Below, in pieces: positions 10,779 through 22,882 of a stretch of 64,000 nucleotides of DNA. Both the position numbers and the translations under genes were made by a program. How positions within the stretch are numbered: position 1 is the first letter of the stretch; every line of letters starts with the position of its first letter. The notes below the pieces were generated by a model. The model did no database searches, was not told where the DNA came from, and saw nothing but the letters and a program-made list of their open reading frames with translations. Origin of the DNA: Labia minor (taxonomy: Eukaryota; Arthropoda; Insecta; Dermaptera; Spongiphoridae); NCBI GenBank assembly GCA_963082975.1, contig OY720350.1, positions 14,230,910-14,294,909 on the forward strand, given 5' to 3'.

Positions 10779-11667
10779 CACGGTGTGGACAATAACCAAG
10801 GTGACTGGTGCTGTAACTCCTTTTCCTAAGATATCAAAACATAATTAAAAAGGTATACGAACCCTCGATAACCAAAAAAAAAATTCAGTTTTCTAGTGTT
10901 GATACTTTTTCAGAAATCCAATTTATTTCAAATCAACTTTTTCTACCTTGTCACAAAGAAACCATGAATCCTACACTCCAAATTTGCGCCAACATGAAAT
11001 CCTGTTTCAAGATTGGAAAAACAGCCACAGAAACATTTGAAATGATTTAAAAAGCACACGGAGAGGAAGCCATGAGTCGTAAGAACATTTTCAAATGGTT
11101 TGCAGCGACCCAAAAAAGTCCGGCTGCAAAAGAGTCGAGTGAAGACCCTTTTGACAGTTTTTTTTATGCTAAAGGCATCATTCATCAAGAATTCACTCCC
11201 CTAGGGCAAACGGTCAATGGAGAATACTATTTGAAGGTCTTCGATCGTTTGCTGAAGAGAATCGGTCGAATTCCCCGTGAGTATCGCGAGTAAGGCTCAT
11301 GGAGGCTATTGCACGACAACGCTCCTGCGCACAAGTGCCTAATTGTGACCGAGTTTTTGGCGAAAAAAGCGTTGTTCTTATCGCCCATCCTCCCTATTCC
11401 CCTGATCTAACCCCAGCTGACTTTTGGCTATTCATTAAACTAAAAATGGCCATGAAGAGAGAGCGTTTTTCATCGGTGGAAGAAATCCAGAATTACGTCG
11501 GCCCTAAAGGGGCTCCAAAAGAATGACTTCTATTTATGCTTTAATTCATTTTACAAAAGATTCGATGAGGAAGGGATGTATTTTGAATAATTTGAAATAA
11601 AATTTATAAATTTGTAACCCGTTTTGTTTTTATGGTCTCAATCTCCTTGGTTATTGTCCACACCGTG
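10779..11667 (+). mobile_element. Internally deleted mariner element
   Basis: Perfect inverted ends beginning CACGGTGTGGACAATAACCA are flanked by TA dinucleotides (10777-10778 and 11668-11669), the Tc1/mariner target duplication. The element is 889 bases, shorter than the roughly 1.3 kb of complete mariners. The lost segment lies between the N-terminal DNA-binding part and the DD34D catalytic part of the transposase. Confidence 0.93.
10964..11526 (+). pseudogene. Broken mariner transposase remnant
   Basis: The reading frame begins MNPTLQICANMKSCFKIGKT and has an in-frame stop before KAHGEEAMSRKNIFKWF, the end of the helix-turn-helix region. It then jumps to GIIHQEFTPLGQTVNGEYYL, typical of the catalytic domain, so much of the middle, including the first catalytic Asp, is gone. 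A TAA after IPREYRE and a frame shift precede the second and third catalytic blocks, LLHDNAPAHK and PYSPDLTPADFW, which show the DD34D spacing. It cannot make an active transposase. The inverted ends are intact, so it could be moved by a transposase from elsewhere. Confidence 0.92.
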
Positions 11668-13311
11668 TATATATTAATTATATATATATATGTATACATC
11701 ATCCAAATATAAATAACAATTCAATTTTAATTATTTTTTAAAAGATATTTATATAAATAAAGATTATATTATATATATATAAATTATTATTGAATATAAA
11801 TACTATTATAATATTAAATTTTAAACATTAAAAAAAAACAACAAATAAACACATCGTTAAACCATGAGCCTATTCGTGAAATATGAAGCCAGGTGTCGAA
11901 CCTGCTCAAGTTCACTTAGATTTAAGAATTAATAATTAATTTCAAATATAAAATCGAAAATCTTCAAAAATGGACATAGATCCCAAAAGCAATTAAAATA
12001 AAAAACAAAAAAAAGTTATAATTTGATGTGAAATTTAAGTTAAATATAATTAATATATTTGTAATTTTGAAGCTAGAGTCGTTGAATTAATTAAATATAA
12101 ACGATAATGGAATTATAATTTATATATATATTATTTATATACTAATAAAATATTTATTTATCTAGGTAGATATATGGATTTAATCTCATTTTGTAAAATA
12201 TAGATCACGTTTTGGAGCTTCATTTGCCCAAAAAATTATACAATAAAAACTTTTATTACATAACAAATAATATTATGCTTATAATGCATATTATGTATTT
12301 ATTTTTTCATTTCATTGCACGCTTAATATAGGGACTATTACAGTGTCTTTCTGATTGTGTATTGTTAGAAAATTATAAATAATTTTCGGTTTCTTTTGAA
12401 ATTATTGTAAATTTTCTAAATTTAAAAAATTAATATTTTTATCAATCAATTAATTTTGTACAATGAAGATAAATTTTACTTATATTATATACAAAATAGT
12501 TTGTTAATAGATATAGATTTAATAAAATTTATATATATTTAAATAAAACAATCAGGTTTTTATTCATAATAAAAATATCTTAGACATTAAAAATTCAATT
12601 TATAATTAAAAATGTATAAAATTCAAATTATTATTGTATTAATATTTAGATAAAAATATTTTATTTATTTAATAATAAAAATAATTAATTAATATTTTTT
12701 TAATGATATAACATTCAGACTTTTGGGATTGGCTTGTCTGTGTTTGAGCAGGGGGGGGGGGAGGGAGAAGAAGAGGGCTAAGATAAAGAAGGATGACTTG
12801 CTTGAAGGGATGTGGATGTCAAAGCTTTTATTTTATTTTTCGTTTTGTTTGGAGAGACGTGCAGCACGTTTTCGCCGATACTCTTTGCTTTCTCGCACTA
12901 AACTCATTTGATCATGTTAAACATGGTAAAGATTACAAAATGGCCGACATCCTCTAAAAACTTTAAGAGGAAAATTCCAAATCTGGGACTAAATGTCTCG
13001 CACTTTTTTTTTTAATTATTAAAATAATGTTAGTTTCTAAATATTATTTTTAGTTGCTAGGATATTATAAAAGAAAACCCTGCTTCTCCGACAAGACGTC
13101 AGTAATAAAGTCGATTTTTAATATAATGTGTCAAAATTGATTCTAGTATGTAGCCAAAGAAATGAAGGCATAAATGGGTCTTGTTTTAATAAGACAATAA
13201 AATGTTGGGTGCCTAGAACCTCCCGACTCTCGGTAGAAATATGGACATCGACATGGAACCAATTTTTGAGGATAATTTTAAAAAATTTCTAATGAACCTT
13301 AATCCTTAGGC
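11668..13311. other. Intergenic; AT-rich with a GC-richer island at about 12.72-13.0 kb
   Basis: Mostly AT-rich. From about 12720 the composition changes: a G-run (about 12751-12762) with purine-rich flank, then ACGTGCAGCACGT and ACAAAATGGCCGACAT. The latter resembles YY1-type core promoter elements (AAATGGC). I find no coding exon next to it. It may be a promoter or leader exon, or an old repeat. Confidence 0.4.
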
Positions 13312-13570
13312 CAGCGTTTTCCAACCTGTGGGGCGCGAAGGTATTAGAACCAATTTCAAGTGCCCTTAAACTTTTAAAAATTTTCGATTTTTTTTCAATT
13401 TTTTTCATTATGGTTCTAAAAAAAAGATCAGATAATTTTGCGATGCTCTGAAACATTGGCCCATCCCTGTTGTTATATTATTTCAGAAATGTGCCCAACT
13501 ATTGGAAAAGGAAATTAGATTATTACATAAATTAAGGGGGGTGCCGGTACAGGAAGGTTGGAAACCACTG
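13312..13570. mobile_element. hAT-type MITE, 259 bp
   Basis: The ends CAGCGTTTTCCAACCTGTGG and, inverted, CAGTGGTTTCCAACCTTCCT pair as terminal inverted repeats. The 8-base duplication CCTTAGGC flanks both sides (13304-13311 and 13571-13578). There is no coding capacity. It is inserted downstream of the ceramidase gene. Confidence 0.92.
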
Positions 13571-13887
13571 CCTTAGGCTATTAGTTTAGTGCTTTTGACG
13601 ACTTGGAAAATATGGAAAAAAAATAATCATCAAAAAGTATCATTAGTCTACCCAGCATCCCCTACTTGAAGAAAACAGACAGAATAGAGAGAGAAATAAA
13701 ATTTTATATACTTCTCATTTTATTTTTGTAAAGTAAAATAAGCAATTATTGGTCAAAATTTAAAAACTACTTTTGTAAGTTTTTTTTTATAAATTCGAAT
13801 CAATTTTGTTAAAAAATTTTCTTATTCGATAATTTTTTTTTTATAAAAGATATTTATTTTAAATATTAAGTTTTCAATTGCATGAAA

Positions 13888-16800
13888 TTAAATTTGATGA
13901 TATTTTTCTTTTTGGAAATGAGGATCACAATCATTGATGCCTGCAAATGATGGATCAAAAACATAGACATACGGTACCCCCAATTCAAATTCATCTTTTG
14001 GCCAATAACGTAAATTTATTTTGGCCTGTGGTCTTTCATATTGAGCATGAAAAAATGCAAATAACACCAGACAGGTATACGAGGAGATAAATATTAAAAT
14101 ATGCCACATGGCATGTAAATATGGGAAATGAATTGCAGACCATGTATCGCAAAGGAGTCGGTCATTGAGCCAACAGGTCACTGCACATACCCAAATAACA
14201 GCGGTACGAACTCCAAGACGGGTGACTCGTTGACAGTGACATCTGCGTTTGAAAATTAGATAATTTTAATTGTAATAATCTTTGCTTCTAAAAATAACTA
14301 ACAATATGATTTAAATACATTAAATAATTTACCTCAAACAAAATTTTACAAATATGTACAAAAGTTAATTTCTTTTTATTGACTCACCTTTTTATTTCAG
14401 ATATAAGTAGTATTACTGAAGGAATACCAAGTGACATGAGCGCAAATGCATTTGCAACTGGATAGGCAAATGCAAAGCCTGTTGCCAAAACAGCAAACAT
14501 TGCAGACAAAAGGCTTAAAGTTTTACTGAAAACATCAAATTTTAAGAAAAAATAAATATAAGATCGTTGGTTTGTGTTCATTCAAATTTCTCTTGAGAAA
14601 AATGGAGGAGGACTACACTAAAACATTACTTATCTATCTGTGATTCTGGCCGCAGTAACAACAACCATCCTTCTATCTACATCTATATATCCTGAGCATC
14701 CAATTCCCTCCTAACTTTCATTATATTATCAGTCCGCCGAGTTCTATGTTGGTTTAAACTTTTTATTACGAGAGCCGAAATGAGATTTGTGGGGGGGGGG
14801 GGACATATAAACCTCATCATGATTAAGTATTAAATTTTGTTATAAAAAAAAACCTCGGACTTTTATACGTCCTACGCAAGGACAACGCCTATCAAGTCGG
14901 TTATATCAATGAGGTGTCCTATGATCAGTAGAACGGATCCTCTCAACCTTTACCTTGATTTTCTTGATTTGAGGCGCTATCAAGTAGCTTTTCCCCAATG
15001 TTGTTCCCGGAGGCTGGGTTGACTCCGTCCCATAGACCCCAGCTAGGGAAATTCCCTTGCCAGGCCCGAGACTTGAACCAGGGACCATGTGAATGTGAGG
15101 CAGGTTCGCTACCCACACACCCAATGGCGCCTTTTTATTATTATACATACTTATATAAAATTATTTGTAAAAATGTTTTTTTTAACCCTTTTGATAGATC
15201 TAATTATAACAATATTTTTCAAAAACTCTTCATGAGCCGGATAAAATCAACTGTGGGCCCTATTTGGACATCTCTAGTCAATATACTGGTTGTCAGTGAA
15301 AAATTACCCATAAATAAATAATAAAAACCTGTTTAATTATATTATTATTTGTAATATAGGTAAAAATTAATAAATATTAGAAAAAAATATTTTCAACTAT
15401 ACCGAACTAATATTATTTACTTTCGAGTTAATTAGCGTCATATATTGATTTAATACCTATAATTTATAATCATCATGTTTATTTTTAAATTGACTTATCA
15501 GTTATTTAGTTTATTTTAAATGGAAAAAATAACTTACCGATTATTTGATAAGAATGTTGGAAAATATCTTTTAGGTAAAAAGAGTGAAAATGCAGCGATA
15601 AAAACCCATAGAATAGCAAGTTCATCAAGTAGTTGTCCTATTAGGCTTAGAGTGGCATGAAAATATGCAGAACTTGCTCCTACCACCATTAATAGAGCCC
15701 AGAGTACATTGATTGCAGGACTAATGAGCCTTGAATAGCCACGAAAGAGATGCATTAACACAGGTGGCAAAAGTAGAAATAGAAAGTTGCTCAACTAAAA
15801 AAATCAAATAAATTAATATCATCAATTAAACAGTTCCACTCTATGCTTTTTTAAATTAAATTATAAATACTTAGTTAACATTTTCAATTAAATTAAATTT
15901 CATTATCGAATATATATTTAATATTATTTAAGATACAAGAAAGTTTTTTTATGAAGAATAATTATTGAGTTTCAGAATTTTAAATTGGAAGGGTGAGTAG
16001 ACGATTTTAGTATTTATAGATAGAGAGAGAGCTTTATATATTAACAACTAAATAAAAAAAAAAATTAGCTGGAGTGTCTCCACTCGACTATCTCGCAATT
16101 TGAATTGGATTAAATAACCTAATATATTATATTTAAATTAAATTTAATTAATTATAAATTAAATTAAAATTAATAAATAATATTTATTAAACCAGGGCAT
16201 GTTCGGCTCTTTGTTGATGGCACCACGCCACGTACTGGCGCGTGAGATTTTCAGTGTTAAAAAATTAATTCCGGTACTTTCAGCAATTCAATCAATGCGG
16301 AAATTCTATATATAGCAGTTTTATACAATTTTTAATCATGTGAAAAATGATCAAACATATATCTTTATTTTTACGGTCACTTTAAAGGAAAAAAAATCAA
16401 AACGTTGTAGGCAATGACCCTCTTCCGGTTGAGCTACATTTCTCAAAAGTTGATAGAAAACTATGAATTTTGAACAATGCCCATGTATCAAATTTCATGA
16501 TTTTAGCTCAAACCGTTTTCTGGCGAGATAGTAATAATATTATTTACTTTTTTTAAATGTATTTATTTTATTTTTTATGTCCTATGAGTTGTCCTTCTGG
16601 ATTAGTAAAATTAATTTTTAATAATTGTATAATTTGTATAGTTATTGAAAGAAGAGAATAATATAAAATTATTTGTGAAGGAAGGAATGTTAAGACGCCA
16701 ACTATATGTAATCAATAAATTATTTTTCTAACATTTGTAAATAATTTTAAAATATAAATTAATATTGCATAAACACGTTAAATTAATATATTTAACTCAA

Positions 16801-19800
16801 CTCTCCAAAGTCAAATGCAAAAACTATTCTATATTGAGAATAAATCTCATACCTGGAACACCGAGCTATCGCTCGACCCTTTAAAAAATATTGATAAACA
16901 ATTCTTCTATTATTTATTATAATTATTGATAGTTACATAATTGCATCAATCTGATTAAAATGAATGGAACAAATAAATGACGAATGACGTCATTTAAATC
17001 TACTATTTTAAAATAAGAAAATACTAATAAAGTTGATTATTCTCGAGGCTGAAACCAATACAGATCGATTTATCTTTATAAATATTATTTATGGTGTGAA
17101 TTTCAAAGAAAATTCTTAGAGCAGTATAATATCTCAAAAATATACAAATATATTTATAACAATTGTTCTAGTATAATAAGATAAGATAAACAAAAACCAG
17201 ACAATTGATTGCTATTCATATGGACAGCTATTAGTAAAAAAAAATATGAAAAAGTTCAAAATTTATTTATTTGCTTAATATATAATTCTGCTACAACGAA
17301 AACGAAATTAGTTTAAAAATAAACAGCTAAATTAAAAATAAAGCAAGGACATTTAATAAACTTTATTCTTAAATATCCAGATGTTTCCTTTAGAGTTTTA
17401 TAAAAGAAGTTAATTTAAATGAATGATTAAGTAAAAAAAAATTAAAAAAAACAGAAAAAATTAATAAGCAAAAAATAGAAAATTAAATAATAATTCTATT
17501 TTCAACTAAATTACAATTGTGCATTGTATGATGTCTGTTATTATTTTTCTAACTTAGCAAATATTTCTATTTCTATTGTATAAAAATGTTGGTGTACAAT
17601 GTCATTGGCCTTTTTGAATTTTTGTTCTCCATTATTTAACCTTGAACGGAATTTGTTTGCAAATACTACCTTTTATCTAAAAACTAAAAGTTATAAATTT
17701 TATCAGTAAATTAATAAAATTAATATACTTTTCTGCCATTCATTACTATCAATTAAATATCTTTTCATTCATTTTTTTATCCTAACAATAATCCAATGAA
17801 AATATTTTTTTCTTTTATGTTTGAAAATCAAAATATTAAAATTATATAAGTATAATTATAAATGAATCATTCTTTTAATTTCAGTTTTTTTTTCTAAATT
17901 AAATTTTACCAGAAATATATATTATATATTATATTATATAAGAAAAATATGTAAAAATAGAAGTTGATGTGAATTTAGTTTAAATGATGGCTAATTAAAA
18001 AAAAATTAGATTGATAAATGAAATGGAATAAATCAAAAAGCTTTAAGTGAATTTAAAGAATTCATTAATAAATTAAAATTTTTAATGGAAAATATGCTAT
18101 TTTTTATTTTATATGTAATTTATATAATATAAATGTTATAATATATAAAAATAGAGAGTAAAAAAGTGAATGTATATTTTTATATTATATTGTTTTATAT
18201 ATATATATATTTAGAAATAAAATAATTCTATTTCTAGTATACCAAAATTGCATGTCTGTTATGGTCTGGTAAAGGAAACATTAATGAGCAAAATTATTTT
18301 TTTAAATTTTACTTTTGGAGATTGAAATAGGATCGAAATATATGTTTTTATTATTAATTTGTTAATTTAATTTCTTTGTGCAATGTTTTAATATTATAAT
18401 CTTTAATCCTGTAAAAATATTTTTTATTTATTATAATAGATAATATACTTATTTAAAGAAATTGATTTTTTATGTATTTTTGTTATCTTTTAAATTTAAT
18501 AATATTTTCATAATTTAACTAAACTAAATAAACATAAATTTCTATATTATAACAAATTTACAGATAATTAATATACTAATAAAAAATGTTAATTGTTCAC
18601 ATTATTAGAGGATATTAAGTTTTATTAAAAAAGGTGTGATTAATTGAAATGTTAATTTCAATAGGCTTTTCAATTAGTATATAAAAGAAAATTAAAAGAT
18701 AAGATGGCATTATAGGTTTCTTAAACAGGAAGGAAAGGAGACATATTTTATTATTAATCTATTTGATTAAATAAGTTTTTATTCGAAAGAGTCTAAAGGA
18801 TAGATCACTTCAAGATGTCGATGTGCGTACATTGTATTTTGTATTAAAATAATTAAATTAAATATAATTCTTATAATAATACCAACATTTTAACTCCTTA
18901 ATAATTATTTTGAATTAATTTTAGAAATAAAATTATGGATATATTGTGATTCTTTTATTTAAATACAAATTTAAAATTAATTTAAAAAACATTTTAAATA
19001 TAAATATATATATATATATATATAAATTTCACAATTTTTTTTATTATCATTAATATGAATCTGAATTGCTTAATTAATATTTGTATTTCATATTCATTGA
19101 GAGTATAATATTGTAATAAACAAAAAATAGTGATTTGAATATTAATTAACTATGAAAAAGATTCAAGGTCTATTCATTTTTCTAATAACTATATTTTCAA
19201 TTTAGTAATAAAGAATGAATAGAATGATAACTCTTTTTTGGATTTTTTTTGTGAAATTATATATAATTAAATAATTTTGTAATAAATTTGATGACCAGTA
19301 CAATATAAATAGTTTCTAGCTGGCAGATAATATCAGATCTGGATTAATTCCTTTTAAATTCAAGTTCAGTTCATTTAAAAAATTATTGAATCGTCTAATT
19401 TACTATTTTCATTGTTTTCTAAGAAAAGGACAAATTATTAAAAAAATAAATAAATATAATTTTATCTTAGAGAATATCTTATATATATATATATATATAT
19501 AAACTCATTATATTCATTGAATAATTAGTTTTATATGAATATATATATATATCTAAATCTTATAATATCTAAGAATATATAAAGTTTATTTATTTTGTTA
19601 GAATAACATTAAATGAAGGTATATTTTTGAATATAATATGTATATATAATTTATAATAGAGTGATTAAGAATTCAATATTAATGAAATATTAATAATAAT
19701 AATAATAATTTAATTGACATTATATATATAATATTTATTATAATTCTATTTTTTTATTTACAGAAATAATGTAAAAAAGAATATACAAAAATAAACAAAG

Positions 19801-20000
19801 GAAATTGTGATAGGAAATGTGTGAGGTTGAATTACATTTATCTACCTTGGTTATTACTTATATTTATTGATTAATTGATTATTTGTAAATAAAAGAATTG
19901 CACTTACTGTATTGACAAATTCAGCAATTTGTGAGCTAATTAGATAATTCCCTTCGCACCAGTCAATAGGTGAACTACCCGGAGTTAAAGGTTGCCACAT
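13888..20000 (-). CDS. ACER: Alkaline ceramidase (ACER / brainwashing-like)
   Basis: Four exons, complement(13888-14242, 14388-14525, 15538-15794, 19908-20000), join in frame into 280 residues. The enzyme is a multi-pass ER/Golgi membrane hydrolase that cleaves ceramide to sphingosine and fatty acid. Exon 1 encodes the conserved start MWQPLTPGSSPIDWCEGNYL. Exon 2 carries SSAYFHATLSLIGQLLDELA, which holds the Ser, His and Asp of the CREST superfamily zinc site. Exon 4 carries WLNDRLLCDTW and FPYLHAMWH, whose His residues complete the site. Hydrophobic segments are spread over the whole protein, about seven in all. Length matches arthropod homologues. Intron 1 is 4.1 kb and holds a copy of repeat family H; intron 2 holds a SINE. 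No damage is visible. Confidence 0.95.
14848..15133 (-). repeat. tRNA-derived SINE
   Basis: Read on the minus strand from 15133, the sequence has a tRNA-like head GGCGCCATTGGGTGTGTGGG with an A-box-like GTGGGTAGCGAACCTGCC (15102-15118) and a B box GGTTCAAGTCTCG (15068-15079) at tRNA spacing. A GC-rich, unrelated body follows down to a homopolymer (AAAAAAAAA on the plus strand near 14845). It sits in ceramidase intron 2, in the same orientation as the gene. A G-run at about 14791-14803 lies just beyond it. Confidence 0.75.
16067..16533 (-). mobile_element. Repeat family H, copy 1 (internally deleted)
   Basis: Member of a four-copy family (others at 22457, 29988 and 54754), here inverted relative to them. 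It keeps the hairpin end GAGTG-GAGA-CACTC, the GTGGTGCCATCAACA-like block and the conserved CTGCTATATATAGAATTTC-like centre. It then jumps from AAACCGTTTT straight to the far terminus GGCGAGATAGTA, losing about 150 bases present in copies 3 and 4. It is in ceramidase intron 1. Confidence 0.85.
16534..19907. other. Ceramidase intron 1, remaining sequence
   Basis: AT-rich intron DNA with TA microsatellites (about 18196-18210, 19003-19022, 19481-19500). I see no exon, RNA gene or further repeat family in it. Confidence 0.6.
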
Positions 20001-20306
20001 ATTGTTTCAATATATATATTTAAAGTATTAAAAAAACAATCATACTTTAATTAATAAATAAAATAAATGGAGCCATTTAAAGATGCAAGTGTCGAGTTCA
20101 AAGGAAATTATTGTTTTGACGTCCTGGCGTGAGATCGAGGTGAATATTTCCTTTTGTTCGTCATAGCTGCCTCGAGAAGGCGACGATGATTGCTCTTCCC
20201 CTCCTGAGTATGATGACAGAAGTATAGAGGGGTGAGGGATTCATCCGCACGTGGCGCACAAACGTCAAAAAAGCGCTCCCTTCAAAACTAAACTATATTT
20301 CAATCA
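20001..20306 (-). promoter_or_regulatory. Upstream region of the ceramidase gene
   Basis: Less AT-rich than its surroundings, with CpG-containing stretches (TGCCTCGAGAAGGCGACGAT, CCGCACGTGGCGCACAAACG). It directly precedes the ceramidase start codon on the minus strand and is the likely promoter and 5' leader. No TATA box is evident. Confidence 0.35.
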
Positions 20307-21551
20307 ATTATTTCGAAAAGGTAACATCTCCGAGTTTTTTCAAAATTGAGGAAAAAAATTCAATTTTGTAAAATAAGCGTAATTAATAACACCTATTTAG
20401 AGTAGAAAGGAAACAACTTCGAAGTTTTATCATTAAGAAAAAAATTGTGATAACTTTATTTATTTCGAAAGGTAACAACTCTAGCAGTTGTTTCCTTTTA
20501 GGTTCCTGAGAAGCAGAGGCGGATTATCCGTAAGGCAAACTAGGCACGTGCCTAGGGGCGTGTAGTTACGAGGGGCGCGCGAGCTCAGAATTTTTAAAAT
20601 TTATAATTTTATGATGGACATTTATGGCCGATACAGGGGCGCCAATAAAGTGATTGCCTAGGGCGCTCTGGACCTTTAATCCGTCACTGCTGAGAAGTAT
20701 AACGAATTAATAAAATCATCATCAAATACCAATAAATTTGATATCTACAACATTACAACTTCCGAAATTATTGATTTTAAAAAATGGTGACCGCAATTTT
20801 ACAAAAAAACTGTACTATCCAAAAGAAGTTTTGGAAAGCAAATTCCAAGAGAGCAAAGGGTTTCGTTTGCTGTAAGCAGCTATAACGAGTTTGTGTACAG
20901 TTCCATCACCCCTGGAACTGTTAAGGTACGCCAATTAATAGATAATGATATGAACTAAGAGGAATTTCATTTACTAAAACATTTAACAAATTTCTGTTCT
21001 TTACCAAACCAAATGGATTTTCCTACCTATTCTTCAAGAGTGCCAATTAATGCAAACAAATAGTCGACATCAAAAAGGTGATTCGGTATATTCCGGCAGA
21101 ATATACACAATTTTTTATTTTTGTGGCCCACAACTAATGAAAATACCGACCAAGATTTTTAAATTGTCTACAAAAATAAAAATAGTTCAAAATTTTATAA
21201 AAAATGACATTTGTTCCATATTATACTCGTGTTTTTAGTATATCATTATTTTTGTAGTTTTTTCATATTTTTAAATAAAAAAACAAGCCATAGTAACAAA
21301 TTGTTTAACTTATTTCAATCTAACAAAGGACGTTTATTTCGAAAAGGGAACATATCAAAAAAATTTTTTTGCAATTTTCAGTACAAAACTAATTTATTAA
21401 AATAATGATTAACACAAATTAATATTACCTGAAGATAGCTAAAAAGAAACAGAAGAACTATTTCAATAAAATTTTTAATTTTTTCAAAAATCAGTTTTTC
21501 TAGTCCCCTGAAGAATTACATTTGTTGGAGATAATACCTTTTCGAAATAAT
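20307..21551. mobile_element. Candidate element with TTTCGAAAAGG inverted ends
   Basis: The left end ATTATTTCGAAAAGGTAACA (20307-20331 region) matches the inverted right end ATTATTTCGAAAAGGTATTA (21527-21551), both followed by ATCTCC. The same TTTCGAAA(A)GG core recurs inside at about 20460 and 21335. The interior has a GC-richer block (20790-20940) with no complete ORF and hosts a nested hAT MITE. I do not recognise the superfamily; no clear target duplication was found. Confidence 0.5.
20514..20689. mobile_element. hAT-type MITE, 176 bp, nested
   Basis: Terminal repeats CAGAGGCGGATTATCCG and, inverted, CAGTGACGGATTAAAGG are flanked by the perfect 8-base duplication CTGAGAAG (20506-20513 and 20690-20697). 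Subterminal CTAGGCACGTGCCTAGGGGC can pair with itself. It sits inside the TTTCGAAAAGG element. Confidence 0.92.
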
Positions 21552-22117
21552 CGATTCATTTCGATTTTAAAGCATATTAAATAATATGATTAGAAATAAG
21601 GAATTGTCAAATAAACGATATGAATATAAACCAAATGTTTATTTATTTAATTTTAATTTTTGGTTTATTTGATGAAATTCTATGAATTAAATCTAAATTG
21701 TATCTTTGACTCATAATTTCATCATTCTATGTGATTCATAAACAAAAATAAAATAATAATTTTCTTTGTATAAACATCTTATTTTATTTGTTTTAGTTTT
21801 AACTCCGAAATTTACAAATTTTACTAACTTTAATCTTTCTTTTATTATTTTTAATAAGTGAATTTCACGATGTATGGTATGTTAAAATTCGGGTTCTATT
21901 TGATTTAAACCGATTTTTATTTGTTTATATAGGATTTAATTTAATAAAAAAAATATAAAAAAAACTTTTTAAAAACACGCTTTTATTTAAATGCACTAAA
22001 GAGGGGAAAATAATTTCTCCTCACACATCACAATTTCCTTATAATTAATCATATCTAAAAATGAAAGCGTGGACGCCAAACATTTTTGCACAAATATAGT
22101 TGAACATATTTTTCTTT

Positions 22118-22283
22118 TAACTCCGCCAAGGACGGTCCCAAGCCCGGCTGAAAAAGGAGGAGGGTTGCAGGTAGAACTAACTACGTAAAAAACACAAAGT
22201 TAAAAATCCCCGAACTAAGCCTCTGATTAGGAAGGAAACAACTTTGACGACCAAGCGATGTAAAATGGACATGAAATTTTACT
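22118..22283 (+). pseudogene. LINE 5' fragment
   Basis: The stretch AAGGACGGTCCCAAGCCCGG, then GGAGGAGGGTTGCAGG, then a short frame NPRTKPLIRKETTLTTKRCK resembles the segment just before the endonuclease domain of a widespread animal non-LTR retrotransposon group. The frame stops after about 28 residues. Family recognition is from memory of the motif only. Confidence 0.4.
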
Positions 22284-22456
22284 GTAAATAAAAAATCTCT
22301 GCGACGATCGATCTTACAGAAGCTCGGTCATGACATAACATACTCTTTTGATCCGTTCTTCTTTTTAAATAGCAGAACTATTTATATTTCATCTAATATA
22401 AATCGAAAATAAATGAGGATGGTTAATAATAATAGAGTGAGGTTGGATTTCACTTT

Positions 22457-22882
22457 TTTACTATCACGCAAGACCTACGTTTTGATTATTTTTCCTCTAA
22501 AGTGACCGTAAAAATAATGATATGTTTGATAGTTTTTCACATGATTAAAAATTGTATAAAACTGCTATATATAGAATTTCAGCTTGATTAAATCGCTTAA
22601 AGTACCGGAATTATTTTTTTAAATTTTGAGGTAAAGGTTTTATATAAATTTCAGTTATACTTAATTTATAATTAATTAAATTTAATTTCAATAAAATAAT
22701 AAATAGTTAATTAAGCATTAAGACGTGGTGCCATCAACAAAGAGCCAGGCACGCGCTGGTTTAATAAATATTATATATTAATTTTATATAATTTATAATT
22801 TAATTAATTCACAATTTAATTTCAATATATGTTAATTAATCCAATTCAAATTGCGAGATAGTCGAGTGGAGACACTCCAGCT
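22457..22882 (+). mobile_element. Repeat family H, copy 2 (internally deleted)
   Basis: Begins near TTACTATCACGC and continues with the family blocks TCTAAAGTGACCGTAAAAAT, ACTGCTATATATAGAATTTC and GTGGTGCCATCAACAAAGAG. It ends with the hairpin end GAGTGGAGACACTCCAGC. The outer segment with the GTGTGTATGT run is deleted. Confidence 0.85.

Noticed and set aside
11880-11925. tRNA-like T-arm (minus strand GGTTCGACACC)
   Set aside because: A B-box-like match, but no A box or cloverleaf could be found upstream on that strand, so not a tRNA gene; at most a worn SINE fragment.
16200-16260. GGCTCTTTGTTGATGGCACC as a gene or tRNA fragment
   Set aside because: The same block occurs in all family H copies, so it belongs to the repeat.
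20790-20940. GC-richer block as a coding exon
   Set aside because: No frame remains open through the block and no family resemblance was found; treated as interior of the TTTCGAAAAGG element.
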